In this document: in pieces, positions 20,490 to 30,350 of the stretch
Layout of the letters: every line of letters starts with the position of its first letter
Numbering within the stretch: position 1 is the stretch's first letter
Made by a program: the position numbers and the translations under genes
Notes under the pieces: generated by a model
Databases searched by the model: none
Told to the model about the DNA's origin: nothing
What the model saw: the letters and a program-made list of their open reading frames with translations, nothing else
Assembly: GCA_963575745.1 (NCBI GenBank)
Contig: CAUYUJ010019615.1
Location: forward strand, 243,501-307,500
Length of the DNA: 64,000 nucleotides
Origin: Prorocentrum cordatum
Taxonomy: Eukaryota > Sar > Dinophyceae > Prorocentrales > Prorocentraceae
Direction: 5' to 3'

Positions 20490-20560
20490 AGCAGTGGCGG
20501 AGCGTCCTGGCATGTTTAAGAACCTTGTGCGCTCTGCAAGAAGTGTTCTTAGCACGTGTC
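20490..20560 (+). mobile_element. 5' part of the AGCAGTGGCGAAGCG element family
   Basis: Contains AGCAGTGGCGGAGCGTCCTG and TTAAGAACCTTGTG as in the 22049 copy. It is truncated or diverged after about 70 bp. Confidence 0.6.
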
Positions 20561-20570
20561 TTGTATACAG

Positions 20571-20573
<3 letters not shown>

Positions 20574-20604
<31 letters not shown>
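20574..20604. repeat. (TA)n microsatellite
   Basis: About 14 uninterrupted TA dinucleotides. Confidence 0.97.
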
Positions 20605-20608
<4 letters not shown>

Positions 20609-20799
20609 CGGAGGTTGGGGGGTGAGTCCGACGTGAAACGGAGAACCCCCCTACCGGGAAATCGATTTCGGTTTCGGGTTCGTGCCGTGCGTGCCATGTG
20701 TGCGTGCGGGCGAGGCGAAGCTGCGTGGGCGGGGGACAGGAAATCCTCCTGTGGCTTGGCGGCGGCCAGACCAAATGTTTCTCCTCCGGCGGCCGGTGC

Positions 20800-21250
20800 C
20801 GCGCGGTGTCCCGCCGGTGTCCCGCTGGTGTCCCGAAATCCTCCTGTGGCTGGGCCGCGGCCAGACCAAATGCTTCTCCTCCGGCGGCCGGTGCCCCGCT
20901 GTGTCCCGCCAGTGTCCCGTGGTGTCTTGTGGTGACCCGTGGTGTCCCGTTGAGTGAGATCGATAGTGGGATCGATAGTGAGATCGATAATGAGATCGAT
21001 TTGGTGCCACGTGGTGAGATCGACAGGTGTCTCGTGGTGTCCCGTGGTGTCCCGTTGAGTGAGATCGATAGTGAGATCGATAATGAGATCGATAGTGAGA
21101 TCGAGAGGTGTCCCGCGGTGTCCCGTGGTGTCCCGTGGTGGCCCGTGGTGTCCCGTGGTGTCCTGTTGAGGGGGATCGATAGTGAGATCGATAATGAGAT
21201 CGACAAGTGTCCCGTGGTGTCCCGTGGTGTCCCGTTGAGTGAGATCGATA
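20800..21250 (+). repeat. Compound tandem repeats, TGTCCCG and GAGATCGATA
   Basis: Two units alternate: GTGTCCCG(T/C)(G/T)G repeats and GTGAGATCGATA repeats (about 12 bp), the latter near-perfect at 20955-21000, 21055-21105 and 21170-21205. A longer 140-bp direct repeat (20745-20880 versus 20835-20900) carries GGCGGCCGGTGCC. Confidence 0.85.
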
Positions 21251-21315
21251 TTACCTATACGACCACCCTTCGGGTGATAAGCAGGTCGGGGGGGGGGGGA
21301 GTTGGGGGAACCAAC

Positions 21316-21354
21316 ATCTGACTCACTCGATCTCTCTATCGATTGAGTCAGATG
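21316..21354 (+). repeat. Hairpin with CATCTGACTCA arms
   Basis: CATCTGACTCA pairs perfectly with TGAGTCAGATG around an 18-base spacer that itself contains ATCGAT. Confidence 0.9.
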
Positions 21355-21483
21355 TCGACCCCTTCTGCCGGGTCAGTTGCCAGTGTCGACCCCTTCTCCC
21401 GAGGCCCCGCCGTTCTTGCCCGTCCTGCGAAGGGGGACGACTCCGCCGAGCGTGTTGCAGTGCGCAAGTCGAGGAAGGGTTTA

Positions 21484-21635
21484 GTCGGGCACGTCCCTCT
21501 ACAGTAGGAGTATTCGAGAATAGTAAGAAAAATAGTCTGGTGACCATGCTTACCTGCTCTTTTGACCATGTTAGGATATGTTTGATCGTGTTGTATGTTT
21601 CTTCCAAAATCCGCCTGTAGGAGGACATGCCCGAC
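21484..21635 (+). mobile_element. TIR element, GTCGGGC...GCCCGAC family (copy 1)
   Basis: A 152-bp element whose ends GTCGGGCACGTCCCTCTACA and TGTAGGAGGACATGCCCGAC are inverted repeats. Copies are at 25268-25457 and 41221-41404. The AT-rich middle is unlike its surroundings. It has no coding capacity, so it is a MITE needing a transposase from elsewhere. Confidence 0.85.
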
Positions 21636-21805
21636 CTAAAAAGAAGAGCCGTCTTTCCGCCTCGCGAAGGCTGCAGGCAAGTTTTGTAGCGCCAGCGTGG
21701 TGCGGGTCGCCGATCTGGACCCGCATGCGCACGCTGCCCGCTACCGAGCCGCTGCTCCAACCCCAGCCTGCTGGACTTCGTTCGTCTGGCTTCTCGCTTT
21801 CTCCA

Positions 21806-21866
21806 TCGCGGGAGGAGGAGGAGGATGAGGAGGAGGAGGAGGAGGAGGAGGAGGAGAAGGAGGCTG
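21806..21866 (+). repeat. (GGA)n microsatellite
   Basis: GGA triplets about 40 bp upstream of the HSP70 exon. Confidence 0.95.
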
Positions 21867-21903
21867 GGCCCCCCCCTCGGGTGGCCGCACCGTGGGCCGC
21901 AAG

Positions 21904-21993
21904 GAGGGCATCGACCTCCTCCAGGACAGCCAGGCCGTGCAGCGGCTGAACGAGGCGGCCGAGAAAGCCAAGATCGACCTGTCAGCACTGCAG
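21904..21993 (+). CDS. HSP70: HSP70 exon, EGIDLLQD helix segment
   Basis: Thirty codons in phase 0. The peptide begins [20 protein letters not shown] and ends [10 protein letters not shown]. It corresponds to the DnaK segment [26 protein letters not shown] in subdomain IIB of the ATPase domain. It follows the 18725 exon without gap or overlap. The acceptor ends GCAAG. The donor is CAG followed by GAGGCC, again a GA rather than GT start. Confidence 0.9.
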
Positions 21994-22048
21994 GAGGCCC
22001 CGTCTGCCCAAGGACGGGCAGGCGACTTGAAGCCAATGGTCTGGCAGG

Positions 22049-22275
22049 TCGAGCAGTGGCGAAGCGTCCTGGCTTGCCTATAGGCCCACTCAAAAATATT
22101 CTAGGAACCTTGTGTGGCCTGTACGGGGTGTTACTGGAACATTTCTGGCTGAGACTGTAGTGTTTCCGCACATCGGGTTTCTCTTATAAGAGCATTGTTG
22201 TTGGTATTAGAACATTTTTGAGTTCTAAGAACATGTCGTGGTAGGAGGGGTGCCCAGACGGTCGGTCCCTGCTCA
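22049..22275 (+). mobile_element. Longest copy of the AGCAGTGGCGAAGCG element, in HSP70 intron 2
   Basis: Runs from AGCAGTGGCGAAGCGTCCTG through repeated TTCTAGGAAC, GAACATTT and TTCTAAGAACAT segments to CGGTCGGTCCCTGCTCA. It has internal inverted repeats around TTCTAAGAAC and no open frame. Confidence 0.75.
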
Positions 22276-22344
22276 TAATGGGAGGCCTCTGCGGGAGAAG
22301 CACCGGCACCTTTGCCGGATGAATCCCTGAGTCGGGCAGCCTTC

Positions 22345-22545
22345 GGGCCCTGGAGCCAAGGGCTGGGCAAGGTCTGACCCGGATTCCGTGGCGCATCCAG
22401 TCGTGGTGACGAGTGTCCCCGAGATCCCATGTCACCCTTCTGCTGCATGTTTCCGGACGGGATCGATATGTGAGGGTCCCAGGGCCCGGAATGGGACAAC
22501 CTCGTCCGTTGTGGAAACATACAACGCCTGGATTTCATGTGTAGC
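22345..22545 (+). mobile_element. Element of the GGGCCC-GAAATGGG family (diverged)
   Basis: Contains GGGCCCTGGAGCCAAGG, GATCGATATGTGAGGGTCCC and AGGGCCCGGAATGGGAC, as in the copies at 27941 and 58796. Its order and spacing are only partly kept. Confidence 0.5.
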
Positions 22546-22559
22546 GCACGAGCATCTGA

Positions 22560-22760
22560 GGACAGCACAACTCCCCGCCACCCCCAGCCAGGACTCCCAC
22601 TCCCGACCTGAGTATCCCGGGCGTCCTGGCTGGGGGTGTTGGTGGTTACTTCCAAAAGCCATTCCAGCCCCCTGGCAGGACCCCTGGATCACCAGGTCGG
22701 GAGTGGCCCCCAGCCAGGACCCCTGGATCACCAGGTCGGGAGTGGGGGTCCAGGCTAGGG
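22560..22760 (+). repeat. Direct repeats, CCCCAGCCAGGAC-CACCAGGTCGGGAGTGG
   Basis: Two direct copies of a ~36-bp unit at about 22672-22745, plus a partial inverted copy at 22578-22635. Confidence 0.8.
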
Positions 22761-22870
22761 TTGGCGGTGGCGGTGGCATGTGCTTTCCTCAACATCGGCA
22801 TCTTCTCGTCCTCTGGCCCCACTTGTCGCAGCCGATCTGCGCCTCACGCGGGCCGCCGGCCCGCCGCCAG

Positions 22871-22930
22871 ACGACCATCTCCCTGCCCTTCATCGCGACG
22901 GACGAGTCCGGCCCCAAGACCATCGACGAG
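22871..22930 (+). CDS. HSP70: HSP70 exon, SLPFIATDESGPK segment
   Basis: Twenty codons in phase 0: TTISLPFIATDESGPKTIDE. It matches the DnaK strand INLPFITADATGPKHL that follows the AKIELS helix. It continues the previous exon exactly, giving ALQ then TTISLPF. The acceptor ends CCGCCAG and the donor is a GC after GACGAG. Read through, a stop follows within three codons, so splicing here is required. The next protein segment is not found until 59547. Confidence 0.9.
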
Positions 22931-22996
22931 GCGCCTTGAGCCTCTGGCCCTCTCAGCCTGGTGGGTAACTAATCACCTCGCCCTCCCTGTCCTCGT

Positions 22997-23105
22997 CCCT
23001 CCTGTTCCTCCTCCTCCTCCTCCTCCTCCATCTCCTCCTCCTCCCCCTCCTCCTCCTCCTCCTCTTTCTCGTCCTCCTCCTCCTCGTCCTCCTCCTCCTC
23101 CTCTT
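22997..23105 (-). repeat. (CTC)n microsatellite
   Basis: CTC triplets with CTT and GTC interruptions. Confidence 0.95.
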
Positions 23106-23690
23106 CACGAGACAAGAGCGGTAAGCGTCGACCCACAGGGGGGTCTCTAGAAGATCGTAGCATGATTATCCTGCGGTCGCGAGATCGTTCTATTCCTGCT
23201 TGCCTTATCCGAGCAGGATCGGGCTTCGATCCGTTTCTTCTCATCCGCGCGTTGGCCGCTCCATCGAGTCCCGATCCTCTTCCTCCTCACGCTCACGCTG
23301 CGCACAGTGCCGAACAACGCCCCGAGCCCCTCGTCCCTTCCACCAGTCCATTCTCTTGTCGGGTGGATGGTGGTGTACGTAAACCTTGGCAGCACCCACA
23401 GGCCAAGAGGGAGCGCAACAGCCCAGAGGAGGGTTCGGAGAACGCGGTGCGGGCGACACGCGGAGGGAAGGGGAGATCCAGGGAGTGCGGAGGGGAGGCC
23501 GTGGATGGGAACACGAAGGTTCTTCAAGGTCAGGGGGGCGAACCGCATCAGCGTGTTGCTGCATTAGCGTGTTGCTACATTAGCGTGTTGCTCCGTCGAG
23601 GCTGTTCAAAGGCGCGGTGCATCTTCAACAGTGGCGCGCTGATGGATTGAGATCCAGCGCTTTCCCTCCTCCTCGTCATCCCATTCCTCC
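23106..23690. other. Non-coding within HSP70 intron 3
   Basis: No supportable gene. GCATTAGCGTGTTGCTACATTAGCGTGTTGCT near 23560-23592 is a short tandem repeat. A segment resembling 23275-23345 (CACGCTGCGCACAGTGCCGA...CCCCGAGCCCCTCGTCCC) recurs at about 24015-24085, so this is another dispersed element. Confidence 0.4.
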
Positions 23691-23790
23691 TCCTCCCATT
23701 CCTCCCCTTCCTCCTCCTCCTCCTCCTCCTCCTCCTCCTCCTCCTCCGCCTCCTCCTCCTCCTCCTCCTCCTCCTCCTCCTCCTCCTCTC
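23690..23790 (-). repeat. (CTC)n microsatellite
   Basis: About 30 CTC triplets with one GCC. Confidence 0.97.
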
Positions 23791-24345
23791 CAGTGTGGTG
23801 GAAGTACGTTGCACCACGCCTCTCCCTATCCCTCGTCCTCCTCCTGTTCATGTCCCTCCTCTTAGGTATATGTTCTGCTCCTCCAATTCTGGGCCAGCTC
23901 CGGGGTCTGAATCTGAGCTTATCCGGCTTACTGGCCCCTTAATCGGGTTTGCTAGCACATTCTCGTTCTGACGAAGGCCTCTCAGAAGATGCCTCAATCT
24001 ACTCAGCTTTCTGCCCACGCTCACGCTGCTGGCAGTGTCGAGCAGAGCCCCGATGCCCTCGTCCCCTCCGCTGTTTAGTCCAATGTCTTGTCGGATGGAG
24101 GGGATGTCTATACCGTGGGCGCCACCGCCCACGAGCCAAGAGAGGGGGGGGAACCCCCGGAGTTGAGGGAAATCGCGGAGCAGGCGGCTCGCGGAGAAGG
24201 AACGCAGAACAGGAAGAGAGGGGGGGTCAACAATCTAGATCGGCCTACTACCCCCCACCCCCGCTCACATCAAAACCTGTCCAGTTTCACCCTGCACAGC
24301 GTCCCCCAACAGAACACGCCTGCAGGCTGGGCAACCTGATCATCA

Positions 24346-24557
24346 GGGGCAGCGATCGGGGGGAACAGGCATAGGGGGTGACGCATCGACCCCCACTTGC
24401 CAGTTCATCGCCGATAGGGGTCTGATAGCCCCAACTCGCCCAGGAAGGTGCGGATTCGCTATCGGGGGCCCTATCGCCGATCTATCGGCGATGTGTCGCC
24501 GATTCCAGGTCCATGCATCCCCCTATGCCAGTCGCCCTTTATTGTTGCCCCCCAGAT
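24346..24557 (+). mobile_element. Palindromic element, CATCGACCCCC / ATCGGCGATG family
   Basis: Left end GGGGCAGCGATCGGGGGGAA and right end TTTATTGTTGCCCCCC are imperfect inverted repeats. Inner arms GGCATAGGGGGTGACGCATC and GATGCATGGACC-like sequence pair too. Same family as 4031-4200, 62791-63018 and 63208-63400. Confidence 0.75.
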
Positions 24558-24559
24558 TA

Positions 24560-25030
24560 CCGCCGCGTGCGCGAAGGTTGCAAGATCAGCGCCAGCCGTC
24601 TCCGTGGCGCGATCCATCGCGCGGCCCATCGGCACCGCGCAGCGTCGGCAGCCCCCCCGAGACCTTCGCACGCTGCGCGCGGCCCCTGCGCGAGGAGGTC
24701 CGCGCGAGCCGAGCGCGAGGCCCCAGGCGGTTTCCGTGCGTGCCCCGCGCCGCTTCCGCGAGCCCCTGCCCGAACTTCGCAGGGGCCCGCGAGCCCCTGC
24801 CCGAATTTCCGCGAGCCCCTGCCCCTGCCCCCCCTGCCCCGCACGCTGCGCGCGGCCGTGCCCGCGCGAGCCCCACGGGGGTCGGGGAGAGCCCGCACGG
24901 GCGCCGCGCCGGTGCCCGCGCGGTGCACCACGCGAGCCTCACGTGCGAGCCCCGCGCGAGCCCCGCGCGAGCCCGAGCGGAGCCCGAGCGGAGCCCGGTG
25001 CGGGGTCTCTGCAGCTCGCGCGGGGCTCAC
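24560..25030 (+). repeat. GC-rich degenerate GCGCGAGCCC repeat
   Basis: GCGAGCCCC-like units dominate about 450 bp of GC-rich DNA, densest at 24765-25010. Open frames on both strands result from the absence of AT-rich stops. Confidence 0.6.
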
Positions 25031-25267
25031 GTGCGGGGGACAGGGCGGCGTCCAGACTGTTTACTGAACACGTCTGGCTCGTTCACGTGTGTTGCTTGGG
25101 TCGTCGAGGCATCGGTTTCCTGGAGGTAGGACACACCGATACTTGCTTCCTAGGCACCACTGCCAGCGTCCTGGTACACGGGAGTTCGGCGGCGGCTTTC
25201 TGCCCGTGGCGTTCGCTGGGTTCGGGCGCGCTTCCTCTGGGCCCACGCGGGGGTCTGCTTGGGTTAA

Positions 25268-25457
25268 GTCGGGCCTGTCCCCTTACACGAGGATTTTCGA
25301 CGAAACATTTTTTGAAAATACCCCCAAAATAGTCAAAAAAATCAAAACATAGTCTGAGGATCTTGTTTTTAAGCATTTGTTGACAATTTTATTGCATTTT
25401 TGGAGTATTTCTTATTTTTCGTCAACAAAAATCCCTCTGTAGGGGGACACGCCCGAC
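25268..25457 (+). mobile_element. TIR element, GTCGGGC family (copy 2)
   Basis: A 190-bp element with ends GTCGGGCCTGTCCCCTTACA and TGTAGGGGGACACGCCCGAC. The middle is AT-rich, with AAAATACCCCCAAAA on the left and its complement-like GGAGTATTT on the right, so it folds back over most of its length. Confidence 0.9.
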
Positions 25458-25655
25458 ATAATGCTTGGCCCGTTTCGGGGTCGTGCAGAGCTCGCCCCGC
25501 GCTCCTGCAGGATGCGCGCGCGGGGTCGCGCCAGGCTCCCGCGGGGGTGCGCAGGGCTCGCGTGGGCCTCGCGCGGGCCCTCGCGGGGCTGGGCCCTCGC
25601 GGGGCTCAGGTGTGAGATGCGACGTGTCTGCGCGGCACTGGCAGGGGGCCCACAC

Positions 25656-25787
25656 GCGAACCCTACCCCTACCCCCCACGATTTCTGAGGGGGAGGGCGG
25701 GGTTCACTTCGCTCGGGAGCTCCCGAACGAGGTGAACCCCACCCCCCCCCTCGGAAATCGTGGGGGGTAGGGGTAGGGTTCGCTTGT
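25656..25787 (+). repeat. Large palindrome, arms about 60 bp
   Basis: CGCGAACCCTACCCCTACCC on the left pairs with GGGTAGGGGTAGGGTTCGCT on the right. The arms continue through CCCCCCACGATTTC and GGTTCACTTCG around GGGAGCTCCC. It is nearly perfect. The outer ends resemble telomere-like (CCCTA) repeats, but only two units are present. Confidence 0.9.
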
Positions 25788-26244
25788 GGCTTCCTAACTG
25801 GCACGAGCACGCCGCGCGCATTCTGGCGACACTGCCATGCTGAGCCTGCTGTCGTGCACAGCAAGGTGTGTAAATGGCTCGGCTTTCAGTTTGCCGTTCA
25901 CTCTGCGTTGCGGAGCTCTCCGGGGTAGACGAGCTCTGCTTACGGTGCACGCTGCCAGTCCATGTGCTTCCGATGCAAAGATTCTGGGCACGTGCACCCA
26001 AAGAGGGTGCGGGGGTAGCACTTGGATCCTCAAATAAGGGGGGCGGCTGAGATTTTATTTAGTAATATTTCGAATGAGTGATCGTATCTCTGGCCTCGGC
26101 ATGGGGAGGGACTACTCGCTGGAAGAAGAAAATCTACGGGGTGCACGCTACGTGTGCATCCAGGAAAGCGAGCCAGCACACGAGGCGGCCACGTGGCTGC
26201 CACGGGCGCCCACTGGGCGACAGTCGGGCGGGCTTCGGACGTGG

Positions 26245-26330
26245 ATATATCTGTCCAGAGCGCCCGTGAACGCTCCCAGAGCGTTCCAGGAGGCTCTGAC
26301 AAATGCCGCGGCGCCCGATTCTTATCCGTG
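26245..26330 (+). mobile_element. GCGTTCC palindromic element (partial)
   Basis: Contains CCAGAGCG, GAACGCTCCCAGAGCGTTCC and GCGGCGCCCGATTCTTATCC, as in the copies at 17205 and 49690. Confidence 0.65.
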
Positions 26331-26720
26331 TCCACTTCTGTCCCTGTCGTGGCTTCGGGTGGGACAGTCCGGGAACGCGAGCCAGTTCACGAGGCGGCCT
26401 CGGGCGCCCGCCGCGCGAGAACCCGGAAAGGCTTGCCACTTCTAACGGCAGGTGGATTCACGGCCGGCGGATCACGTACGTGCCCATCGCGTGGTCCGCC
26501 TGCGGCCGCCCCCACCCGAAGGCGCAGGCGGTGCCCCAGTCGCTGGCTCTGCGGGCCGCGTGGCGCCGTGGGCTGCGCTGCTATTGGGCGCTGCCGCGCC
26601 GGGCGCAAGCGGCCATCCGCGCTGTCGGCCGCGGCCATGGTGCACGCCGGCCTTCCAGCGCCCACTCGTGAGCAGGAGCGCCTGCTGTGGGTGGAGGCGT
26701 CTTCCGCGCGGAGGGCGTGA
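26331..26720. other. GC-rich segment, no gene supported
   Basis: All + frames and at least one minus frame are open over much of this stretch. 26450-26700 has a protein-like composition, but I found no domain or convincing splice pair. Confidence 0.3.
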
Positions 26721-26726
26721 GTGCGG

Positions 26727-26778
26727 GTACCTCCTCCTCCTCCTCCTCCTCCTCCTCCTCCTTCTCCTCCTCCTCCCT
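26727..26778 (-). repeat. (CTC)n microsatellite
   Basis: About 16 CTC triplets. Confidence 0.95.
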
Positions 26779-26989
26779 ACATCAGGGAGCAATTCAAAAT
26801 TCCCGTTGGGGAAAAAACTTGGCCATGCGCGGGATTGCCTTCTGTCAGGCGCGGCGGGGGGCGAACTCTTTATCCGCAGCGCCACCCCTGCCAATAATCC
26901 TTAACCCGTCGCGACGTTATCCATGCCAGTGTCATCATGTTACATTTGATTCCATCTTGGGTGACGGGTGCGTCCATGTTCTTCCCTGT

Positions 26990-27200
26990 GTGTATTGTCA
27001 CGTGCGCTGGAGTACCTGGCGCGTCGGCGCGCTTCGCGCACATGACGCACCTCGCACCAGGCGCGCCTGGAGCACGTGGCACGCACGGTATGTGTGACGG
27101 TTCTGGCGCACCCGGCGCGCATATTGTGCGTTTGGGCACCTGCGCAGTTGGCGCGCGTGGCACACGTTAGGTTCGTGGCGTTCCTTGCGAGTGTGGCGTA
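26990..27200 (+). repeat. Degenerate TGGCGCGC-type repeat
   Basis: Short units of the type (C/G)TGGCGCG(C/T) and CCTGGAGCACGTGGC recur irregularly. Confidence 0.5.
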
Positions 27201-27574
27201 CCTTGCAGTGACTTTGGTTGCACATGCCTGCCCCTCGGATCCCGTCCCCTGCCTATTGGGGCCTTCTTGGGCCTGTTGAGGGTTGCTCTGGAGGCCATTC
27301 TGGCCTTCTGCGACGAACTGTGGTCACTTCACCGGTGACAACAGTCGAGCCTGGTGGGTCTGCATCGCCGGCGACGAGGGCGAGGAGGGTGTTTTTTGTC
27401 CCGTCGGTGTTTGTAGACTTCCCGCGGCCCTCCCCCACTACAAAAGTAGCACCCGAGACCGAGGTTCCCCAAGACCGCGCGCAGAAAAGCTTGAGGCACC
27501 TGGGGCCATGATCTTTTCCGGCAACTTCCAAGCGATTCGTAACAATCGAGGAATGGTGCTTGGGCGCCCTGCCT

Positions 27575-27662
27575 TCGCGTCCAGGGCCGCCCCTGGCGCA
27601 ATCCGCGCGCCACGGAGGGGGCCCAATCCCGATCCAAGATATCCGCGCGGAACTCCGAGAAA
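27575..27662 (+). mobile_element. Right half of a GATCCGCGCGG palindromic element
   Basis: GGCGCAATCCGCGCGCC, then GCCCAATCCCGATCCAAGAT and ATCCGCGCGGAACTCCGAG: the right arm of the family best seen at 30539-30686. The left arm is missing or too diverged. Confidence 0.65.
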
Positions 27663-27809
27663 TTATGTTTATACCTTGGTTTGCCCCTCCAAAGCAACCG
27701 CCACCTTCTGCCTCCTCCTTCGTGGGCGTCTTGAGTGCAATCCCTGCCCTAGCGCGCGTTGCCTCCAATCGCGCGCGTTCCTGCCCGCTCTCCGCGGGGC
27801 CCGGTCGGG

Positions 27810-27899
27810 ATGCCCGCGTTCCCCCGCCGGGTGGAGAAGGAGGTCCACGAGTGTGGGCGCACTCTGGACTGCCTGGACGCCGGCATCTACATCCCGCAG
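27810..27899 (+). CDS. Candidate exon A of an unrecognised gene
   Basis: Reads MPAFPRRVEKEVHECGRT, then LDCLDAGIYIPQ. The donor is CAG followed by GAGAAG (GA type). The 5' border is not fixed; the frame is open further upstream. CAGGAG at 27897-27902 is repeated at the acceptor of exon B (30348-30353), and both borders are phase 0. I do not recognise the protein. Confidence 0.45.
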
Positions 27900-27940
27900 G
27901 AGAAGATCGAAGAGCCAAAAGTTGCATCAACATCAGCCCC

Positions 27941-28115
27941 TGAGATCCGGAGTTGCAGAGACAATGCAACATGTCAACAAAAAACACGAGCGGACCCCCA
28001 GACCCCATCGTTCATTGACATTTCTCGAGCCTGATGGATGTGTGGAGGGCCCCGGGTCCCGAAATGGAGCACAAACGCCCGGCTCGAAAAAATGGAGTCG
28101 CCAGGACCTAAGGGA
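27941..28115 (+). mobile_element. GAGATCCG...GAAATGG...GCCCGGCTCGAAAA element
   Basis: GAGATCCGGAGTTGCAGAGA, CGGACCCCCAGACCCCATC, CCCGGGTCCCGAAATGGAGC and CGCCCGGCTCGAAAAAATGG, in the same order as at 58796-58965. An inverted copy is at 42428-42592. Confidence 0.75.
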
Positions 28116-28119
28116 ACCT

Positions 28120-28165
28120 CAACGTTCGGAGCTCCGCGCGAATTCCTCGGATCGACGCCGGGCCT
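28120..28165 (+). mobile_element. Left arm of a GATCCGCGCGG element (truncated)
   Basis: ACGTTCGGAGCTCCGCGCGA followed by CTCGGATCGACGCCGGGCC matches the left arm of the family and then stops. Confidence 0.55.
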
Positions 28166-28669
28166 TTGATGTTCCAACCTACTTTAGCCTTGAAACTTGA
28201 GAGTTCTCACGTGTCGGGCACTGGGAGGCGATCTTCGCTCAACACTGTTTCGATACGATCCTGGGTGCTCGAACTTACTTCTGGGATGTGTCCGAGGCGG
28301 GAATTTATCCACAGCCTGGAGGGTCAGTTTTCGGAGCCTCGGCAGGCGGTGGACATGGACATATGGGGGCCGAAATATATCCACATATCCGCCGCCCGCT
28401 GGGGCACCAGGGCGTCGGCTCCCGGGCGGTGGACCTGGAGAAATCCCCGCCTCGCCATGTGGTCCTCGAGTGCGATGGGAGCCACACGCCGATGGGCTCC
28501 CCCCTCCCTTGGCGGCGCTCCGGCGCCGGCGCCGCCTCTGGCGCGCGCTCCGCGCGCCCGGGGAGGGGGCGGTGCCCTCCGCGCCTGCGGCCGCCCCTGG
28601 TGCGCGCTCCGGCGGCGGAGAGCGCGGCCAGCAGGGGGGAGGGCCCAGCGCCGGTGCGAGCCGGGGGGG

Positions 28670-29055
28670 CCCAGAAATGTGCAGCACCACCACCTCCCTC
28701 CCTGCCCTCCCTCTCCCAGGGAGGAGGAGAGAGGAAGAGGAGGGTAGAGGAGAGATGAGGAATCGACGTGGTGGTGGTGGTGGTGTATATGCTTTAGGTC
28801 CCCAGAAATGTGCACCACCACCACCTCCTTCACTGCCCTCCCTCTCCCAGGGAGGAGGAGAGAGGAAGAGGAGGGTAGAGGAGAGAGGAGGAATCGACGT
28901 GGTGGTGGTGTATATGAATTGGGTCCCCAGAAATGTGCACCACCACCACCACCTCCCTCACTGCCCTCCCTCTCCCAGGGGAAGAGGAACGGAAGAGGGG
29001 GGTAGAGGAGAGAGGAGGAATCGGCGTGGTGGTGGTGGTGTATATCCTTTGGGCC
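28670..29055 (+). repeat. Three copies of a ~125-bp palindromic unit
   Basis: Units start at about 28671, 28800 and 28927 with CCCAGAAATGTGCACCACCA. Each contains CTCTCCCAGGGAGGAGGAGA and ends with GGTGGTGGTG and TATATG. CACCACCAC at one end pairs with GTGGTGGTG at the other, so each unit can fold. Confidence 0.9.
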
Positions 29056-29149
29056 CCCACGAGAGATCCGCAGAGCTTCGAGAAGCGATGTTCGAGCCGT
29101 GCTCGTGATTCTCTGGGCAGAAGGAACAGAAATTTCTAGGCTTCCCAGA

Positions 29150-29375
29150 GGGGGTCGGAGCAGATGGGGTCGGAGGGTAACGTCGCATCGCCGATGCATC
29201 GCCGATGCGGCTCGGTGTGGAGCCCGTTTTTCCCCACGCTGGCGTCGCCGATGCATCGCCGACGTCGCCGATGCATCAGCGATGCATCGCCGATACATCG
29301 CCGATGCATCGCCAATGTATCGGCGATGCGGCGCGATCCTCTGACCCCATCTACTCGGACCCCATCTGTGAGGCT
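29150..29375 (+). mobile_element. Palindromic element with ATGCATCGCCG repeats
   Basis: The outer arms are GGTCGGAGCAGATGGGGTCG and its inverse near 29345-29372 (GACCCCATCTACTCGGACC). The core is a run of GATGCATCGCC units. A related copy is at 50776-50905. Confidence 0.8.
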
Positions 29376-29994
29376 CTGAAAAAAAGGCAGACCGAGACCT
29401 ATGTTGTTCCCTTTGAGAGCAGCAGATCGACTTGACAATTGATGTACTCCAACCGTGCTTTTCGTCGACTCCGTGAAGCACGTCTCGTTTTTTGTAGTTC
29501 CGAAGAAAAATTGATCATGGGGTAAACCACTTCTGTAGCCGATCCTCTACTCAATCCTTCGGTATTCGCCGCGGCCTGCTTGGTATCCGAGCCGTAGGCT
29601 GGGCCGGTCGCCGCAGTGGCCCGCGGTGCGCGGAGGGGGCCGCGCCTGGGCACGCGAGCTGCCAGCGCCGCACCGCACGCAGCGGCCGACGCGCGGCGCA
29701 CCAGAGGTGCCTTTCTGACCAGGGCCATTCTTGGCGTGCGGCCGACTTCGCCCCCCCCCCCCCTCGATTGTTACGACGATTTCGCTACACTTATCTGCGT
29801 GGCAAGGGACCAGAGGGCGTTACGACAAATTGTTGTGCACGTTTTCTCGTTCGTATTATGGAGGCAGCAGCGGCGTAAACTCCTTGGCCCAGAGCGCTTA
29901 GCACGCGAGGCCACTTCTGGGTTTGCAGAGTCCCAGGGGGCGAAACCACAGCCTTGGCACGAAACACCCATGCTTCAGTAAGAAAGGTGCATCC

Positions 29995-30000
29995 ATTATT

Positions 30001-30046
<46 letters not shown>

Positions 30047-30131
30047 ACATCAACATCATCATCATCATCATCATCATGATCATCAGCATCAGCATCAGCA
30101 TCAGCAACATCATCATCATCATCACCATCAC

Positions 30132-30202
<71 letters not shown>

Positions 30203-30342
30203 CCATCACCATCACCATCACCATCACCATCAAAATTACCATCACCATCATCATCATTATCATCATCATCATCAGTATCATCAAGGTCATCATCATCATC
30301 GTCATCATCATCATCATCATCATCATCATCAGCATCATCATC
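29995..30342 (-). repeat. (ATC)n array
   Basis: About 350 bp of ATC triplets with ACC and AGC variants. It ends 8 bp before the acceptor of exon B, so it forms the 3' end of that intron. Confidence 0.97.
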
Positions 30343-30350
30343 CCCTCCAG

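Larger units (their letters stand above)
18781..21903 (+). other. HSP70 intron 1 (3.1 kb)
   Basis: Bounded by AGGAGGG at both ends (18779-18785 and 21902-21908), a possible target-site duplication, though the left copy abuts a purine-rich tract. It holds a GGA array, two near-perfect hairpins, a TA microsatellite, ATCGATAG tandem repeats and a TIR element, described separately. 19120-19960 is GC-rich with open frames on both strands and no recognisable domain. Confidence 0.6.

Noticed and set aside
24560-25030. GC-rich open frames as a proline/arginine-rich gene
   Set aside because: All frames on both strands are open because of GCGAGCCC repeats; there is no codon-position signal that I can see.
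25656-25787. Interstitial telomere
   Set aside because: Only about two CCCTA-like units are present at each end of a palindrome. They are better read as part of the fold-back element.
29585-29600. Another spliced-leader-like sequence (GAGCCGTAGGCTGG)
   Set aside because: Only CCGTAG matches the leader; the rest does not align.
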